A stretch of DNA of 32,854 nt from Lysobacter antibioticus (GCF_001442535.1 NZ_CP013141.1:5281159-5314012), one strand, 5' to 3'. Shown: positions 10,657 to 19,302, numbered from the stretch's first letter. Translations and numbers: made by a program. Notes: a model not told the origin generated them from the letters alone.

Positions 10657-11296
10657 GGGTCTTGCCTCCGGAAGCCTGCTGTTTGGCTGCATGCTGTTCG
10701 AGCTTGTACTGCAGATTGCGTTTCACCGCCGGCCACTCGTTGTCGATGATCGAGAACGCGACGGTGTCGCGGCGGCTGCCGTCGGCATGACGGCGATGGT
10801 TGCGCAGCACGCCGTCCTGCTTGGCGCCGAGGCGGGCGATCGCGGTGCGCGAAGCCAGGTTGAACCAACTGGTCTCGAAGCCGACCGCGATGCAGTCCAG
10901 CGCCTCGAAGGCGTGGCCGAGCAGCAACAGCTTGGCCTCGGTGTTGAGGCTGGTGCGCTGCACGCGCGGCGCGTAGAAGGTGTAGCCGATCTGCAGCCTC
11001 GGCACGCTCGCGTCCATGTCGTAGTAGCGGGTGCTGCCGACCACCTCGCCGGCCGCATCGAGCACCGCATAGGCCCAGGCCGTGCCCCGCCCCTGCATCG
11101 CCAGGGCCGCATCGACATAGGCCTCGACCGCTTCGGGCGCCGGCACGTTGGTGTACCAGGCGCGCGCCAGCTCGCCGTCGGCCAGGGCCGTGCGCAGGCC
11201 GTCGGCGTGCGCATAACTCAGCGGTTCGAGCGTGACGTGCTCGCCGCTCAATCGGATCGGCCTATGCCAGGCGGCAGCAGTGCGGTCTTCGTTCAT
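10649..11296 (-). CDS. GNAT-family acetyltransferase (RimJ/RimL-like)
   Basis: A 215-aa single-domain GNAT N-acetyltransferase. It looks like the RimJ/RimL type: [15 protein letters not shown] at the N-terminus, the beta-strand [18 protein letters not shown] before the acetyl-CoA helix ([12 protein letters not shown]), and [22 protein letters not shown] near the C-terminus, the usual RimL-type ending. It starts 4 nt after the argB stop with AGGA upstream and overlaps argC by 8 nt, so it is an integral operon member. The substrate is unknown. The arginine pathway already has its N-acetylglutamate synthase in the fused argB product, so this is probably not ArgA. Protein N-terminal or small-molecule acetylation are both possible. 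Confidence 0.88.
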   Translation of the reverse strand: MNEDRTAAAWHRPIRLSGEHVTLEPLSYAHADGLRTALADGELARAWYTNVPAPEAVEAYVDAALAMQGRGTAWAYAVLDAAGEVVGSTRYYDMDASVPRLQIGYTFYAPRVQRTSLNTEAKLLLLGHAFEALDCIAVGFETSWFNLASRTAIARLGAKQDGVLRNHRRHADGSRRDTVAFSIIDNEWPAVKRNLQYKLEQHAAKQQASGGKTHG

Positions 11297-11300
11297 GGGT

Positions 11301-12629
11301 TCAGTCCTGCAGGGTCGGGTCGCGCTGGGAAGAGAACGCCACGCATTCGGCGATCTCGTCGAAGCCGTTCATGCCGTACCAGAACACCTTCCACTTCTCC
11401 TGCTTGTAGCAGCCGTCGGACTCGGCGTAATAGAACGGGTTGACCGGGTTGCCGTGGCGCGAGCGCCAGAACAGGCTCGGGTTCTGTTCGCGCATGACCT
11501 GCCAGACGGCGCGGCCGAGGCCCTCGCCCTGGGCGTCGTCGAGCACGGCAAATTTGTCCAGATAGGTATGGCCGCCGCCGTCGATCAGGATCACCGCGGC
11601 GCGGTAGTTCTCGCTGACATAGGCGCGCTTGAGCGTGGTCTTGTCGAAATAGTCGCCGACCAGTTTGCGCCCGAACGCGGACTCGATCAGGTTGCGCAGG
11701 CGCACCAGGTCAAGCTGGTCCCAACGCTCGGCCTGCAGCACGCGCTCGCCGCGCCGCACCAGGGTGCCCGACCCCTTATGGGTAAACAGTTCCTTGGCCA
11801 GCTCGGCCGGCTTGGTGATCGACACCGACGAGGTCAGCGGCAACTTGTCCAGCAAGTCCTTGATCTGCTCGATCTTCACCCGCATGCCGCCGTTGATCCA
11901 CGGCTGCTGGATCAGGTGCTCGTACTCGGTCGACAGGTTGATCGAGTCGATGACCCGGCCCTCGTCGTCGAGCAGGCCGCCGGTGCCGGTCAGGAACACG
12001 ATCTTGTATGGCTGCAGCACCTGCACCAGTTCGTTGGCGGCGAAATCGGCGTTGACGTTGAGGATCTGCCCGCCGGCGGTTTCGCCGAGGCTGGCGATCA
12101 CCGGGATCGAACCGGCCTGCAGGCTGGCCTCGATCGGCGCCAGGTTGATCGCGCGCACTTCGCCGACCAGGCCATAGGTGTCGCGGTCGAGATAATCGGC
12201 CTCGAACACGCCGGAAATGATCGAAGTCGCGCGCGCATCGCCGGTCTGCAGGGCTTCGACCAGCTTGAGGTTCTGCGCTTGGAACACGCGGCGCACGATC
12301 GCCAACGCTTCCGGCGAGGTCACGCGCAGGCCGTTGACGGTCTGCTTCTCGATGCCGGCCGCGGCCAGCTCGGTGTCGAGCTGCGGGCCGGCACCGTGGA
12401 TCACGATCGGGGTCAGGCCGACGTCCTGCAGGAACGCCAGCGACGAGGTCAACGCGGTGAGATCGTCGCGCAGCACCGCGCCGCCGACCTTGACCACGGC
12501 GAAGCGCTTGGCGTCGAGCTGGGAGAAACGTTTGAGGTACTGCGAGATCTCCTTCGCGCTGGCCATGCTGGAAAGCAGGCGCACGATGGTCTGTCGCGTT
12601 TGCAGGTGGGCGTCCATCGAAATGCTCAT
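11301..12629 (-). CDS. argB: bifunctional N-acetylglutamate synthase/kinase
   Basis: Catalyses the first two arginine-specific steps: acetylation of glutamate with acetyl-CoA and phosphorylation of N-acetylglutamate with ATP. It has 442 aa in two domains: an amino-acid kinase domain at about 40-285 (VVKVGGAVL 45-53, [13 protein letters not shown] 76-88, [15 protein letters not shown] 191-205, [10 protein letters not shown] 211-220) and a C-terminal GNAT domain at about 295-435 ([20 protein letters not shown], with the acetyl-CoA loop QGEGLG at 367-372). This is the Xanthomonas-type NAGS/K fusion related to vertebrate NAGS. Arginine regulation is known for this family; no operator is visible. 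The first ATG at 12629 gives an ATGA overlap with argE; MDAHLQ four codons later is an alternative. Confidence 0.95.
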   Translation of the reverse strand: MSISMDAHLQTRQTIVRLLSSMASAKEISQYLKRFSQLDAKRFAVVKVGGAVLRDDLTALTSSLAFLQDVGLTPIVIHGAGPQLDTELAAAGIEKQTVNGLRVTSPEALAIVRRVFQAQNLKLVEALQTGDARATSIISGVFEADYLDRDTYGLVGEVRAINLAPIEASLQAGSIPVIASLGETAGGQILNVNADFAANELVQVLQPYKIVFLTGTGGLLDDEGRVIDSINLSTEYEHLIQQPWINGGMRVKIEQIKDLLDKLPLTSSVSITKPAELAKELFTHKGSGTLVRRGERVLQAERWDQLDLVRLRNLIESAFGRKLVGDYFDKTTLKRAYVSENYRAAVILIDGGGHTYLDKFAVLDDAQGEGLGRAVWQVMREQNPSLFWRSRHGNPVNPFYYAESDGCYKQEKWKVFWYGMNGFDEIAECVAFSSQRDPTLQD

Positions 12630-13720
12630 TGCGCGTTGTTGTCCATGATGCGGGCGACGCTGTCGGCGTAACGCTGCAGTTGTTCCAGGGCGACCCATTC
12701 GTCGGCGGTGTGGGCCTGGGCGATGTCGCCGGGGCCGTAGACCATCGCGGTCAGGCCGCCGGCCGAGAACAGCGAGGCCTCGGTCCAGAAATCCACCGCG
12801 TTGCCGATCGGCAGGTCGAGCGCGTCGGCGAGGTCGCGCGCTTCCAGGCGCCGCTGTTCGGCGGTGGCGACGTCGCCGGCCGGCAGCGAGGGGCCGCGGA
12901 AGGTTTCTTCGTAACTCTCGATCGCGCTGGCGTCGGCCATGCCGCGGAAGCCTTCGTGCAGGCCGTCGATCGATTGCGACGGCAGCGGCCGGAAGCCGAA
13001 ACGCAGCTCGGCGCTCGGCGCGATCATATTGGCCTTGATGCCGCCTTCGACCCGGCCGATGTTGAAGCGCAGGCCGGTCAGGCCGCCGAAGCGCTGGTGC
13101 GACTGCGATTCGACGAAGTCCAGGGCCTTGCCGCCCCAGCGGATCGCCTGGTGCAGCGCGCTGGTCTGCATCGCGTTCGCACCCGAGGCGTGGCCGGCGA
13201 CACCGCGGAACTTCAACAGCACCGAGCTGATGCCGCGATGCGCGAGCACCGCTTCGCACATGGTCGGCTCGGCGATGATGGCTTCATCGAAACCGTGATC
13301 GGTGGCGAGGAAACCGGCGATGCAGCGCGGGTCGTTGGCTTCTTCGTCGGTGCTGAACAAAAACGCGGCATCGCCCTTGGTTACCGCGGCGGCGGCGAGC
13401 AGGCCGGCGGCCGCGCCCTTGATGTCGCAGGCGCCCAGGCCGATCGCGCGATCCTCGGTGACGCGCAGGGTATGCGGGTCGGCGCTCCAGGCCTGCGACG
13501 ACGGCACCGTGTCGAGATGGACGTTGAACAAACGCCGCGGCTGCCCGCGCACGGCGAGCATCGACACCGCACCGGCGCCGTGGTCGACGACTTCGATGCG
13601 GAAGCCGTCGAGCTGGCTGCGCAGATAATCGAAGATGCCGCCGGTGCCGATCTCGCGCGGCGGATTGCGGGTGTCGAAGGACACCAGGGCCTGCAGGTGC
13701 TTCAGGACTTCGGGGAGCAT
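12626..13720 (-). CDS. argE: N-acetylcitrulline/N-acetylornithine deacetylase
   Basis: M20-family zinc amidohydrolase of 364 aa. Metal-binding motifs are visible: [10 protein letters not shown] (His68, Asp70), [12 protein letters not shown] (Asp99, which usually bridges the metals) and the general-base glutamates in STDEEAND (126-127). [20 protein letters not shown] begins the dimerisation lid domain. Because the neighbouring carbamoyltransferase acts on N-acetylornithine, the physiological substrate here should be N-acetylcitrulline, giving citrulline for ArgG. That is inference from pathway context and known Xanthomonas biochemistry. Its stop overlaps the start of argB as ATGA (12626-12629). 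A 132-nt gap containing a G-rich inverted repeat separates it from argG. Confidence 0.95.
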   Translation of the reverse strand: MLPEVLKHLQALVSFDTRNPPREIGTGGIFDYLRSQLDGFRIEVVDHGAGAVSMLAVRGQPRRLFNVHLDTVPSSQAWSADPHTLRVTEDRAIGLGACDIKGAAAGLLAAAAVTKGDAAFLFSTDEEANDPRCIAGFLATDHGFDEAIIAEPTMCEAVLAHRGISSVLLKFRGVAGHASGANAMQTSALHQAIRWGGKALDFVESQSHQRFGGLTGLRFNIGRVEGGIKANMIAPSAELRFGFRPLPSQSIDGLHEGFRGMADASAIESYEETFRGPSLPAGDVATAEQRRLEARDLADALDLPIGNAVDFWTEASLFSAGGLTAMVYGPGDIAQAHTADEWVALEQLQRYADSVARIMDNNAQ

Positions 13721-13758
13721 GGTTGGGCTCGAGTCTTTCGCTTGGGTGCGGAACAGAA

Positions 13759-13842
13759 GTGAGTGGAGAGGAGTGAGGAGTGAGCAGAGCAGGAGCGGAA
13801 GCGGCTTTTCAGCTCGTTTCTCACTCCTCTGCGCTCACTCCC
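13759..13842. repeat. G-rich inverted repeat, copy 1 (argG-argE gap)
   Basis: The left arm at 13759-13784 is built from iterated GAGTGAG/GGAGTGAG words, and the right arm at 13820-13842 reads CTCACTCCTCTGCGCTCACT. They form an imperfect stem of about 20 bp around a roughly 35-nt loop. The right arm ends 11 nt from the argG stop. The same element, same orientation and nearly same size, recurs at 15076-15166 on the other side of argG. The function is unknown; mRNA processing, attenuation or a mobile miniature element are possible. Confidence 0.8.
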
Positions 13843-13852
13843 AGCAAGGGCC

Positions 13853-15052
13853 TCAGCGCTTGCGGTTGATCTCCGCCCACAGCGTGCTGCTCATGCCGAA
13901 CAACTTGATGAAGCCCTCGGCCTCGGCCACGCCCCAGTCGGCGGCCTGAGCATAGGTCGCGCCCTTGGCGTTGAGGATGTGCGCCGAGTCGATCGCGACC
14001 GCGTTGACCACGCCGCCCGAGGTTTCCAGCACCACTTCGCCGTTGACCGTGCTCTGCGAGCTGGCCAGGAAAGCTTCCAGGTCGGTCTTGAGCGGGTCGT
14101 GGAAGAAACCTTCGTAGACCAGCTCGACCCACTTGCGCGCCACGTCCGGCTTGAAGCGGTTCTGCTGCTTGCTCAGCACCGCCTCTTCCAGCGCGCGGTG
14201 CGCGGTCAACAGCGCGATCAGGCCCGGTGCTTCGAAAATGATCCGGCCCTTGAGACCGATGGTGGTGTCGCCGGTGTACAAACCACGACCAACGCCATAG
14301 CGCGCAAAAAGCCCGTTGAGCTTAGCGAGCAAAACATGGCCTGCGGTGGCCTCTCCGTTCAGTGCGACAGCCTCACCGTTTTTGAACGTCAACTTCACCG
14401 ACAAGGTTTCGCTCGGCCATTCCGCGCGCGGCTTGCACCAGCCCACCGCGCCCTCGCCCGGTGCCTGCCAGCGGTCGATCTCGCCGCCGGACATGGTCAG
14501 GCCGAGCAGGTTTTCGTTGATCGTGTAGGCCTTCTGCTTGGCGCGTACGCCGAAGCCGCGCTCTTCCAGGTACTTCTGCTCGTAGGCGCGCACTTCGGTG
14601 TGTTCTTTCTGGATTTCGCGGATCGGCGCGACGATCTCGTAATCGCCGAGCGCCTTCACCGCCAGGTCGAAACGCACCTGGTCGTTGCCCATGCCGGTGC
14701 AGCCGTGGGCGATGACCTTGCAGCCCAGCTCGGCGGCGCGCGCCAGCGCGGCCTCGACGATCAGATAACGGTCCGACACCAACAGCGGGTACTGGCCCTG
14801 GTAGCCCTCGCCGGCCCAGACGAAGGGCTTGACGAAGCCCGACCAGATCGCCGGGCCGCCGTCGACGGTGACGTGGCTGGCGACGCCGAGTTCGGCGGCG
14901 CGCTGCTCGATGAAGGCGCGCTCTTCGGCATCGACGCCGCCGGTGTCGGCGAACACGGTGTGCACGGCCCAGCCGCGCTCCTGCAGGTAAGGCACGCAGA
15001 AGCTGGTGTCGAGGCCGCCGGAGAAAGCTAGGACGATATTGCGCTCGGTCAT
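13853..15052 (-). CDS. argG: argininosuccinate synthase
   Basis: Joins citrulline and aspartate with ATP to form argininosuccinate. At 399 aa it is of usual length. The PP-loop SGGLDTS at residues 11-17 activates citrulline by adenylation; [14 protein letters not shown] and the [18 protein letters not shown] segment are family-typical. The C-terminal segment ([24 protein letters not shown]) looks intact. It receives citrulline from ArgE and feeds ArgH. It is flanked on both sides by copies of the same G-rich inverted repeat, and unlike most genes of the cluster it is not translationally coupled to its neighbours. The sequence before the ATG (CCGGAAACCCCC) offers only a weak Shine-Dalgarno. 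Confidence 0.97.
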   Translation of the reverse strand: MTERNIVLAFSGGLDTSFCVPYLQERGWAVHTVFADTGGVDAEERAFIEQRAAELGVASHVTVDGGPAIWSGFVKPFVWAGEGYQGQYPLLVSDRYLIVEAALARAAELGCKVIAHGCTGMGNDQVRFDLAVKALGDYEIVAPIREIQKEHTEVRAYEQKYLEERGFGVRAKQKAYTINENLLGLTMSGGEIDRWQAPGEGAVGWCKPRAEWPSETLSVKLTFKNGEAVALNGEATAGHVLLAKLNGLFARYGVGRGLYTGDTTIGLKGRIIFEAPGLIALLTAHRALEEAVLSKQQNRFKPDVARKWVELVYEGFFHDPLKTDLEAFLASSQSTVNGEVVLETSGGVVNAVAIDSAHILNAKGATYAQAADWGVAEAEGFIKLFGMSSTLWAEINRKR

Positions 15053-15075
15053 GGGGGTTTCCGGGGAGAGAAATC

Positions 15076-15166
15076 AGTGGAGAGGAGTGAGGAGTGAGTA
15101 AGAGCGGGAGCGTGGGAGGAAGGAGGAGCGAGCAGTTGCCCTACTCACTCCTCTGCACTCACTCCT
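15076..15166. repeat. G-rich inverted repeat, copy 2 (argF-argG gap)
   Basis: The left arm at 15076-15098 (AGTGGAGAGGAGTGAGGAGT, then GAG) and right arm at 15144-15166 (CTCACTCCTCTGCACTCACT, then CCT) match copy 1 at 13759-13842 almost word for word. The loop differs and is purine-rich here. The right arm runs into argF': the stop codon (15159-15161) and the last codons of argF' lie inside the repeat, so the element appears to have replaced or fixed the end of the gene. Confidence 0.8.
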
Positions 15167-16163
15167 GGATCAAAGCGGCCATGATCGCCTTCTGCACGTG
15201 CAGGCGGTTTTCGGCTTCGTCGATGGCGATGCACTGCGGCGAATCCATCACCGCGTCGGTGGCCTTGACGTTGCGGCGCAGCGGCAGGCAATGGCTGAAG
15301 ACGCCGTTGTTGGTCAGCGCCATCTTGGCTTCGTCGACGATGAAGTGCTGGTACTGGTCGCGAATGGGTTTCTCCGGGCCCCAGTTGCCGAAGTACGGCA
15401 GCGCGCCCCAGCTCTTGGCATAGACCACGTCGGCGCCGCGGTAGGCGCTGTCGATGTCGTGGCTGACCCGCAGCGAACCGCCGCTCTCGGCGACGTTCTG
15501 CTCGGCCCAGCCCATGTAGCGCTCGTCGAGCACGTACTCCGGGGTCGGGCACAGCAGGGTCACGTCCATGCCCATGCGGGTGGCGATGGTCAGCGCCGAG
15601 TTGGCCACCGCGGTGTTGAGCGGCTTGGGGTGATAGGTCCAGGTCAGCACGTACTTCTTGCCGCGCAGGTCGCTGGTGCCGAAGTGCTCCTGCAGGGCCA
15701 GCGCGTGGGCGAGCTCCTGGCAGGGGTGGGTGATGGTTTCCATGTTGATGACCGGCACCGGCGAGTACTTGGCGAAGCTCGCCAGCACCTTGTCCTGGCG
15801 GTCGTTGGCCCAGTCGACGAACTTCGGGAACGCGCGCACGCCGATCAGGTCGACGTAGCGGCCGAGCACCTTGGCCACTTCGGCGATGTGCTCCTCGGTG
15901 TCGCCGTCCATCACCGTGCCCAGCTCGAACTCGATCGGCCAGGCGTCCTTGCCGGGCTGCAGGACCACGGCATGGCCGCCGAGCTGGAACGCGCCGAGCT
16001 CGAAACTGGTGCGGGTGCGCATCGAGGGATTGAAGAACACCAGCGCGATCGACTTGCCCTTGAGATGGTCGCCGAGCTTGCTGCGCTTGAACGCGGCGGC
16101 CTGCGCCAGCAGCGCATCGAGGTCGGCGCGCGACCAGTCCTGGGTGTTGAGGAAGTGCTTCAT
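15159..16163 (-). CDS. argF': N-acetylornithine carbamoyltransferase
   Basis: Transfers a carbamoyl group from carbamoyl phosphate to N-acetylornithine, giving N-acetylcitrulline. This acetylated route is characteristic of Xanthomonas-type bacteria. The 334-aa protein carries the carbamoyl-phosphate motif SMRTRT (47-52), HPCQELAHALAL (146-157), the NTAVANSAL segment (183-191) and HCLPLRRNVK (291-300). By alignment from memory to the X. campestris enzyme, offset by two residues, Lys300 corresponds to its carboxylated Lys302 and Glu90 to Glu92, which sets acetylornithine over succinylornithine. The start MKHFLNTQDWSRADLD matches the family. The C-terminus (ALIQE) is encoded inside a G-rich inverted repeat. 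It is the first gene of the arg-pro block. Confidence 0.97.
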   Translation of the reverse strand: MKHFLNTQDWSRADLDALLAQAAAFKRSKLGDHLKGKSIALVFFNPSMRTRTSFELGAFQLGGHAVVLQPGKDAWPIEFELGTVMDGDTEEHIAEVAKVLGRYVDLIGVRAFPKFVDWANDRQDKVLASFAKYSPVPVINMETITHPCQELAHALALQEHFGTSDLRGKKYVLTWTYHPKPLNTAVANSALTIATRMGMDVTLLCPTPEYVLDERYMGWAEQNVAESGGSLRVSHDIDSAYRGADVVYAKSWGALPYFGNWGPEKPIRDQYQHFIVDEAKMALTNNGVFSHCLPLRRNVKATDAVMDSPQCIAIDEAENRLHVQKAIMAALIQE

Positions 16164-16183
16164 CGGTTGGCTCGGTTCCGTAA

Positions 16184-16307
16184 CGGGAATTGGGAATCGG
16201 GAATGGGGAATCGGTTAGAACGGTTGCGCTGTGGCCGGCAGTCGCGAGAGGAGACGGATAACGGCGTACTGCTTTGCCGACTCCCGACTTCCCATTCCCG
16301 ATTCCCG
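16184..16307. repeat. G-rich heptamer inverted repeat upstream of argF'
   Basis: The left arm at 16184-16214 consists of iterated GGGAATC/GGGAATG words; the right arm at 16277-16307 holds the complementary CCCGACTTCCCATTCCCG and ATTCCCG words. The arms pair imperfectly over about 28 bp around a 62-nt centre. It has the same build as the argG-flanking elements (short purine-rich words repeated in tandem, then their inverted copy) but a different word. It occupies almost the whole argF' leader, so any promoter of the arginine operon must lie in or beyond it. I could not identify that promoter. Confidence 0.75.
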
Positions 16308-16320
16308 ACCCGAAAAACAA

Positions 16321-16348
16321 AAAAGCCCAGCGCTAAGGCTGGGCTTTT
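16321..16348 (-). terminator. rho-independent terminator
   Basis: Perfect 11-bp stem: AAAAGCCCAGC at 16321-16331, 6-nt loop, GCTGGGCTTTT at 16338-16348. Read on the minus strand the stem runs into TTTTTTGTTTTT, a good U-tract, so it best terminates minus-strand transcription entering from 16562 and insulates the arginine operon. The plus-strand side has only four Ts before CG. Confidence 0.85.
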
Positions 16349-16387
16349 CGTGTGTGGTGCTTGTTACACGAACGACGGCGAGCGCCG

Positions 16388-16492
16388 TCACCCAGCTGAT
16401 TGGCAGGGCAACGGTCGACGCGCGCGCGAGGTCATGCCCGCCGCCATGTAGGCGGAGGTCAGGATGTCGGCGTCGGCGTAGTTCGGGTTCAT
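16388..16492 (-). CDS. candidate small protein of 34 aa
   Basis: An ATG at 16492 opens a 34-codon frame ending in TGA at 16388-16390, starting MNPNYADADILTSAYMAAGM. The first 24 codons after the ATG all end in G or C, far from chance for non-coding DNA even in this genome and the same pattern as the real genes; the last ten codons lose the bias. The gene would be followed 39 nt later by the terminator at 16321-16348, as expected for a transcribed unit. No Shine-Dalgarno is evident, and I recognise no family. It lies 70 nt downstream of the exported protein gene at 16563-17030 on the same strand. It could also be a remnant of a longer gene. Confidence 0.4.
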   Translation of the reverse strand: MNPNYADADILTSAYMAAGMTSRARRPLPCQSAG

Positions 16493-16562
16493 GAGGCCGC
16501 GAATGCTCGCATGGGCAGGCCCGGGGCGCAAGCCGGCCGGGGCCCGTCCAGGGGCGTAGGGA

Positions 16563-17030
16563 TCAGCGCGAGGTGCTGATGGGGGTGATGATCGGGGTCA
16601 CCGCGACCCGGATCCGCAGCTTGTTGCCGGGGTCTTCGGGCAGGCGCGAGCGGAACCGGCTGCCCTTGTAGACGTAATCGACGTCGTAGGCGATCGGGCG
16701 GCGGAACTCGCGCTCGACCGGCACCGGCTTGCAGTTGTCGCCGGTGCTGGGCTTGGGATTGCGCTCGCGGCCGAGGGCTTCGCGGACCGCGCCGACCACG
16801 CGCGACAGGCGCGAATCCTCCGGGGTGGTCGGTTCCGGCTCGCACTGCTGCTCGACCGTGGTGGCGCGCAGGGTCTGGTAGACCGGCGTCACCTTCAGCA
16901 CCTGGGCGTAGTCGAATCGCACGTTTTCGGCCTGGATCACCGTGTGCTGGGCCGCCGCCGGCATCGTCCACAGGCCAGCCAGGGCGCTGACGAGCACCAG
17001 GATCGAAGCCTGCAGGACGGTTCGGTTCAT
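16563..17030 (-). CDS. small exported protein of unknown function
   Basis: A 155-aa protein with a clear Sec signal peptide (MNRTVLQASILVLVSALAGL...AAAQ, cut probably after AAAQ). The mature part has two cysteines (QQCEPEP and DNCKPV) that could form a disulfide in the periplasm. The segment AYDVDYVYKGSRFRSRLPEDPGNKLRIRVAV resembles the C-terminal beta-rich segment found after the glycine zipper in 17-kDa-antigen/glycine-zipper outer-membrane proteins of this group. The Gly-rich zipper itself is missing here. That resemblance is from memory and tentative. It is divergent from cysS and is probably terminated by the hairpin at 16321-16348. Confidence 0.75.
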   Translation of the reverse strand: MNRTVLQASILVLVSALAGLWTMPAAAQHTVIQAENVRFDYAQVLKVTPVYQTLRATTVEQQCEPEPTTPEDSRLSRVVGAVREALGRERNPKPSTGDNCKPVPVEREFRRPIAYDVDYVYKGSRFRSRLPEDPGNKLRIRVAVTPIITPISTSR

Positions 17031-17376
17031 CGGGCTCGCGGAGTGGGATTCGTAAACAAAGTGTAAGAGCAGTGTCCGCTCACGGCCTGAATCCCGCCTT
17101 TAGACCTTGTCCCTGCGAGCTCTCGCGCCGGTGTCGGCGGCGCTTCACAGGCCCGGAGCCGCCCGGATTGCGCATCGGGCCGCGCCGCCGCGCCCGAATC
17201 CTCGCGATCTTCGCCGGGCCTCGCCCGCCGGCCGGGCCGTGCGCGCCGGCACCGGCCCGGCGAACCGCGAAGCGGAGCGGTCGCATCGCCGGCCCCGCAT
17301 CGCCGGCCCGATCGCCACGGCGCGCGCCGCAGGCCTCATCGGCCGTTAGAATGAACCGAACCCAAGCCGTATCTCC
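17031..17376. other. divergent intergenic region upstream of cysS
   Basis: 346 nt without a gene, separating the exported protein (-) from cysS (+). It is extremely GC-rich in the middle, with many CGCCGG words and no coherent long repeat. On the cysS side TAGAAT at 17347-17352 is a plausible -10 box, but no good -35 lies 16-18 nt upstream. On the other side a more AT-rich stretch at about 17047-17070 could hold the promoter of the exported protein. Confidence 0.4.
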
Positions 17377-18765
17377 ATGAGCCTGCATCTCTACAACAGC
17401 CTGTCGCGACAGGTCGAAGCCTTCGTCCCGCTGGATCCGGCACGCCCGACGATGTACGTCTGCGGCCCCACGGTCTACAACTTCGCGCATATCGGCAACG
17501 CCCGCGGCCCGGTCGTGTTCGGCGTGCTCGCCGACCTGCTGCGCCGGCGCTACGGCGTGCTGGCCTACGCGCGCAACATCACCGACGTCGACGACAAGAT
17601 CAACGCCGCGGCCGCCGAACAGGGCGTGCCGATCTCGACCATCACCGATCGCTTCGCCGCCGCCTACCGCGAAGACATGTCCGGCCTCGGCGTGCGCCTG
17701 CCGGAGATCGAGCCGGCCGCGACCGCGCACATCGGCGAAATCGTGACGATGATCGAGCGCCTGATCGAAAACGGTCACGCCTACGCCGCCGAAGGCCACG
17801 TGCTGTTCGCGATCGAGACCTACGACGGCTACGGCAAGCTGTCGCGCCGCGACATCGACGACATGCGCGCCGGCGCCCGCATCGAGGTCGCGCCGTACAA
17901 GCGCGACGCCGGCGACTTCGTGCTGTGGAAGCCCTCGACCGGCGACCTGCCCGGCTGGGACTCGCCTTGGGGCCGCGGCCGCCCGGGCTGGCATATCGAA
18001 TGCTCGGCGATGGCCGCCGCCCACCTGGGCGAAACCATCGACATCCACGCCGGCGGCGTCGACCTGGTGTTCCCGCACCACGAGAACGAAATCGCCCAGA
18101 GCGAATGCGCCCACGGCGGCAAGACCTTCGCCCGCTTCTGGCTGCACAACGGCATGCTCAATTTCGACGGCGGCAAGATGGCCAAGTCGAAGGGCAACAT
18201 CGAGACCGTGCGCGACCTGCTCGGCAAGCACCCGGCCGAGGCGCTGCGCTATGCGCTGCTGTCGGCGCATTATCGCCAGCCGCTGGAATGGTCGCCGGGC
18301 CTGATCGAACAAAGCGCGCGCACCCTGGACCGCCTGTACGGCACCTTGCGCGAGCTGGCCGAGGTCGACGCCGGCACGGTCGCGATCCCGGCGAGCATCG
18401 AGGCCGCGCTCGAGGACGATCTCAACACGCCGCAGGCCCTGGCCGAACTGGCGCGCATCGCCGGCGAAGCGCGCAAGGCCAGCGACCCGGCCGAACAGGC
18501 CCAGCTCAAGCGCGACCTGCTCGGCGCCGGCCTCGCCCTCGGCCTGCTGCAGCAAGACCCGGCGGCATGGTTCGTCGGCGCGGTCGATGCCGGCGACGAC
18601 GCCCGCATCCAGGATCTGGTCGACGAACGCAACGCCGCCAAGAAGGCGCGCGATTTCGCCCGCGCCGATGCGATCCGCGACCAACTCGCCGGCGAAGGCA
18701 TCCTGCTCGAGGACACGCCGGCCGGCGTGCGCTGGGTCAGGAAGCGCGCCACGCAGCCGGCCTGA
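17377..18765 (+). CDS. cysS: cysteinyl-tRNA synthetase
   Basis: Class I aminoacyl-tRNA synthetase charging tRNA-Cys. At 462 aa it has the full family length. Zinc ligands that select cysteine are Cys29 ([10 protein letters not shown]), Cys209 (HIECSAM), and His234 and Glu238 ([12 protein letters not shown]). The HIGH motif is HIGN (38-41) and the KMSKS loop is KMAKSKGN (267-274). The C-terminal anticodon-binding region ends in the [21 protein letters not shown] helix-turn typical of CysS. It starts [16 protein letters not shown]. sufE follows about 100 nt downstream on the same strand, a plausible cysteine-use operon. Confidence 0.98.
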   Translation: MSLHLYNSLSRQVEAFVPLDPARPTMYVCGPTVYNFAHIGNARGPVVFGVLADLLRRRYGVLAYARNITDVDDKINAAAAEQGVPISTITDRFAAAYREDMSGLGVRLPEIEPAATAHIGEIVTMIERLIENGHAYAAEGHVLFAIETYDGYGKLSRRDIDDMRAGARIEVAPYKRDAGDFVLWKPSTGDLPGWDSPWGRGRPGWHIECSAMAAAHLGETIDIHAGGVDLVFPHHENEIAQSECAHGGKTFARFWLHNGMLNFDGGKMAKSKGNIETVRDLLGKHPAEALRYALLSAHYRQPLEWSPGLIEQSARTLDRLYGTLRELAEVDAGTVAIPASIEAALEDDLNTPQALAELARIAGEARKASDPAEQAQLKRDLLGAGLALGLLQQDPAAWFVGAVDAGDDARIQDLVDERNAAKKARDFARADAIRDQLAGEGILLEDTPAGVRWVRKRATQPA

Positions 18766-18864
18766 AGCAGACCGCCGCTGCGCTTGCGGACGCCCGGCCG
18801 GCGACGGCCGCGGCGCACGCCCCGAATACCGCGCCAGGGACGGCCGCCTACCGTGATCGAATCG

Positions 18865-19302
18865 ATGATAGTCAGTCCCTTCCCGCTCGAATCCACCGCC
18901 GCGCAGGCGCAGGCCGCGATCCGCGAGGAATTCGCCTTCTTCGGCGACTGGTCCGAGCGTTATCAGTACCTGATCGACCTCGGCCGCAAGCTGCCCGACC
19001 TGCCGGATGAGTGGAAGACCGAACAGCATCGCTTGCTCGGCTGCCAGTCGATGGTCTGGATCGTGGTCGAAGGCGACGCCGACAAGCTGGTGTTCCATGC
19101 GATCAGCGACTCGGCCATCGTCTCCGGCCTGATCTACCTGGCCCTGCGCGTGTACTCGGGCCGCAGCGCGACCGAGATCGTCGCCACCCAGGCCGACTAC
19201 ATCGCCGACATCGGCCTGGCCAAGCACCTCTCGCCGACCCGCAGCAACGGCCTGGCGGCCCTGCTCGCCTTCGTCCGCGACCAGGCGCAACGCCGGCTGT
19301 GA
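18865..19302 (+). CDS. sufE: cysteine desulfurase-associated sulfur acceptor SufE
   Basis: Accepts persulfide sulfur from the cysteine desulfurase SufS for Fe-S cluster assembly. The ATG at 18865 gives a 145-aa protein (MIVSPFPLESTAAQAQAAIR), the usual SufE length. A GTG at 18853 and an ATG at 18784 are in frame, but the latter would add an Arg/Pro-rich stretch unlike the family. The sulfur-accepting Cys60 is in RLLGCQSMVWIV, matching the GCQSxVW motif; the C-terminal part (GLAKHLSPTRSNGLAALL) matches the conserved end of the family. No SufS lies next to it. Its stop overlaps the next start as GTGA. Confidence 0.94.
   Translation: MIVSPFPLESTAAQAQAAIREEFAFFGDWSERYQYLIDLGRKLPDLPDEWKTEQHRLLGCQSMVWIVVEGDADKLVFHAISDSAIVSGLIYLALRVYSGRSATEIVATQADYIADIGLAKHLSPTRSNGLAALLAFVRDQAQRRL

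Noticed and set aside
10649..11296. GNAT gene as a stand-alone N-acetylglutamate synthase (ArgA)
   Set aside because: It looks like the RimJ/RimL type, and the synthase domain is already fused to ArgB next door.
17080..19290. 736-codon minus-strand open frame opposite cysS and sufE
   Set aside because: It spans two real genes and two intergenic regions on the other strand and has no recognisable domain; shadow frame.
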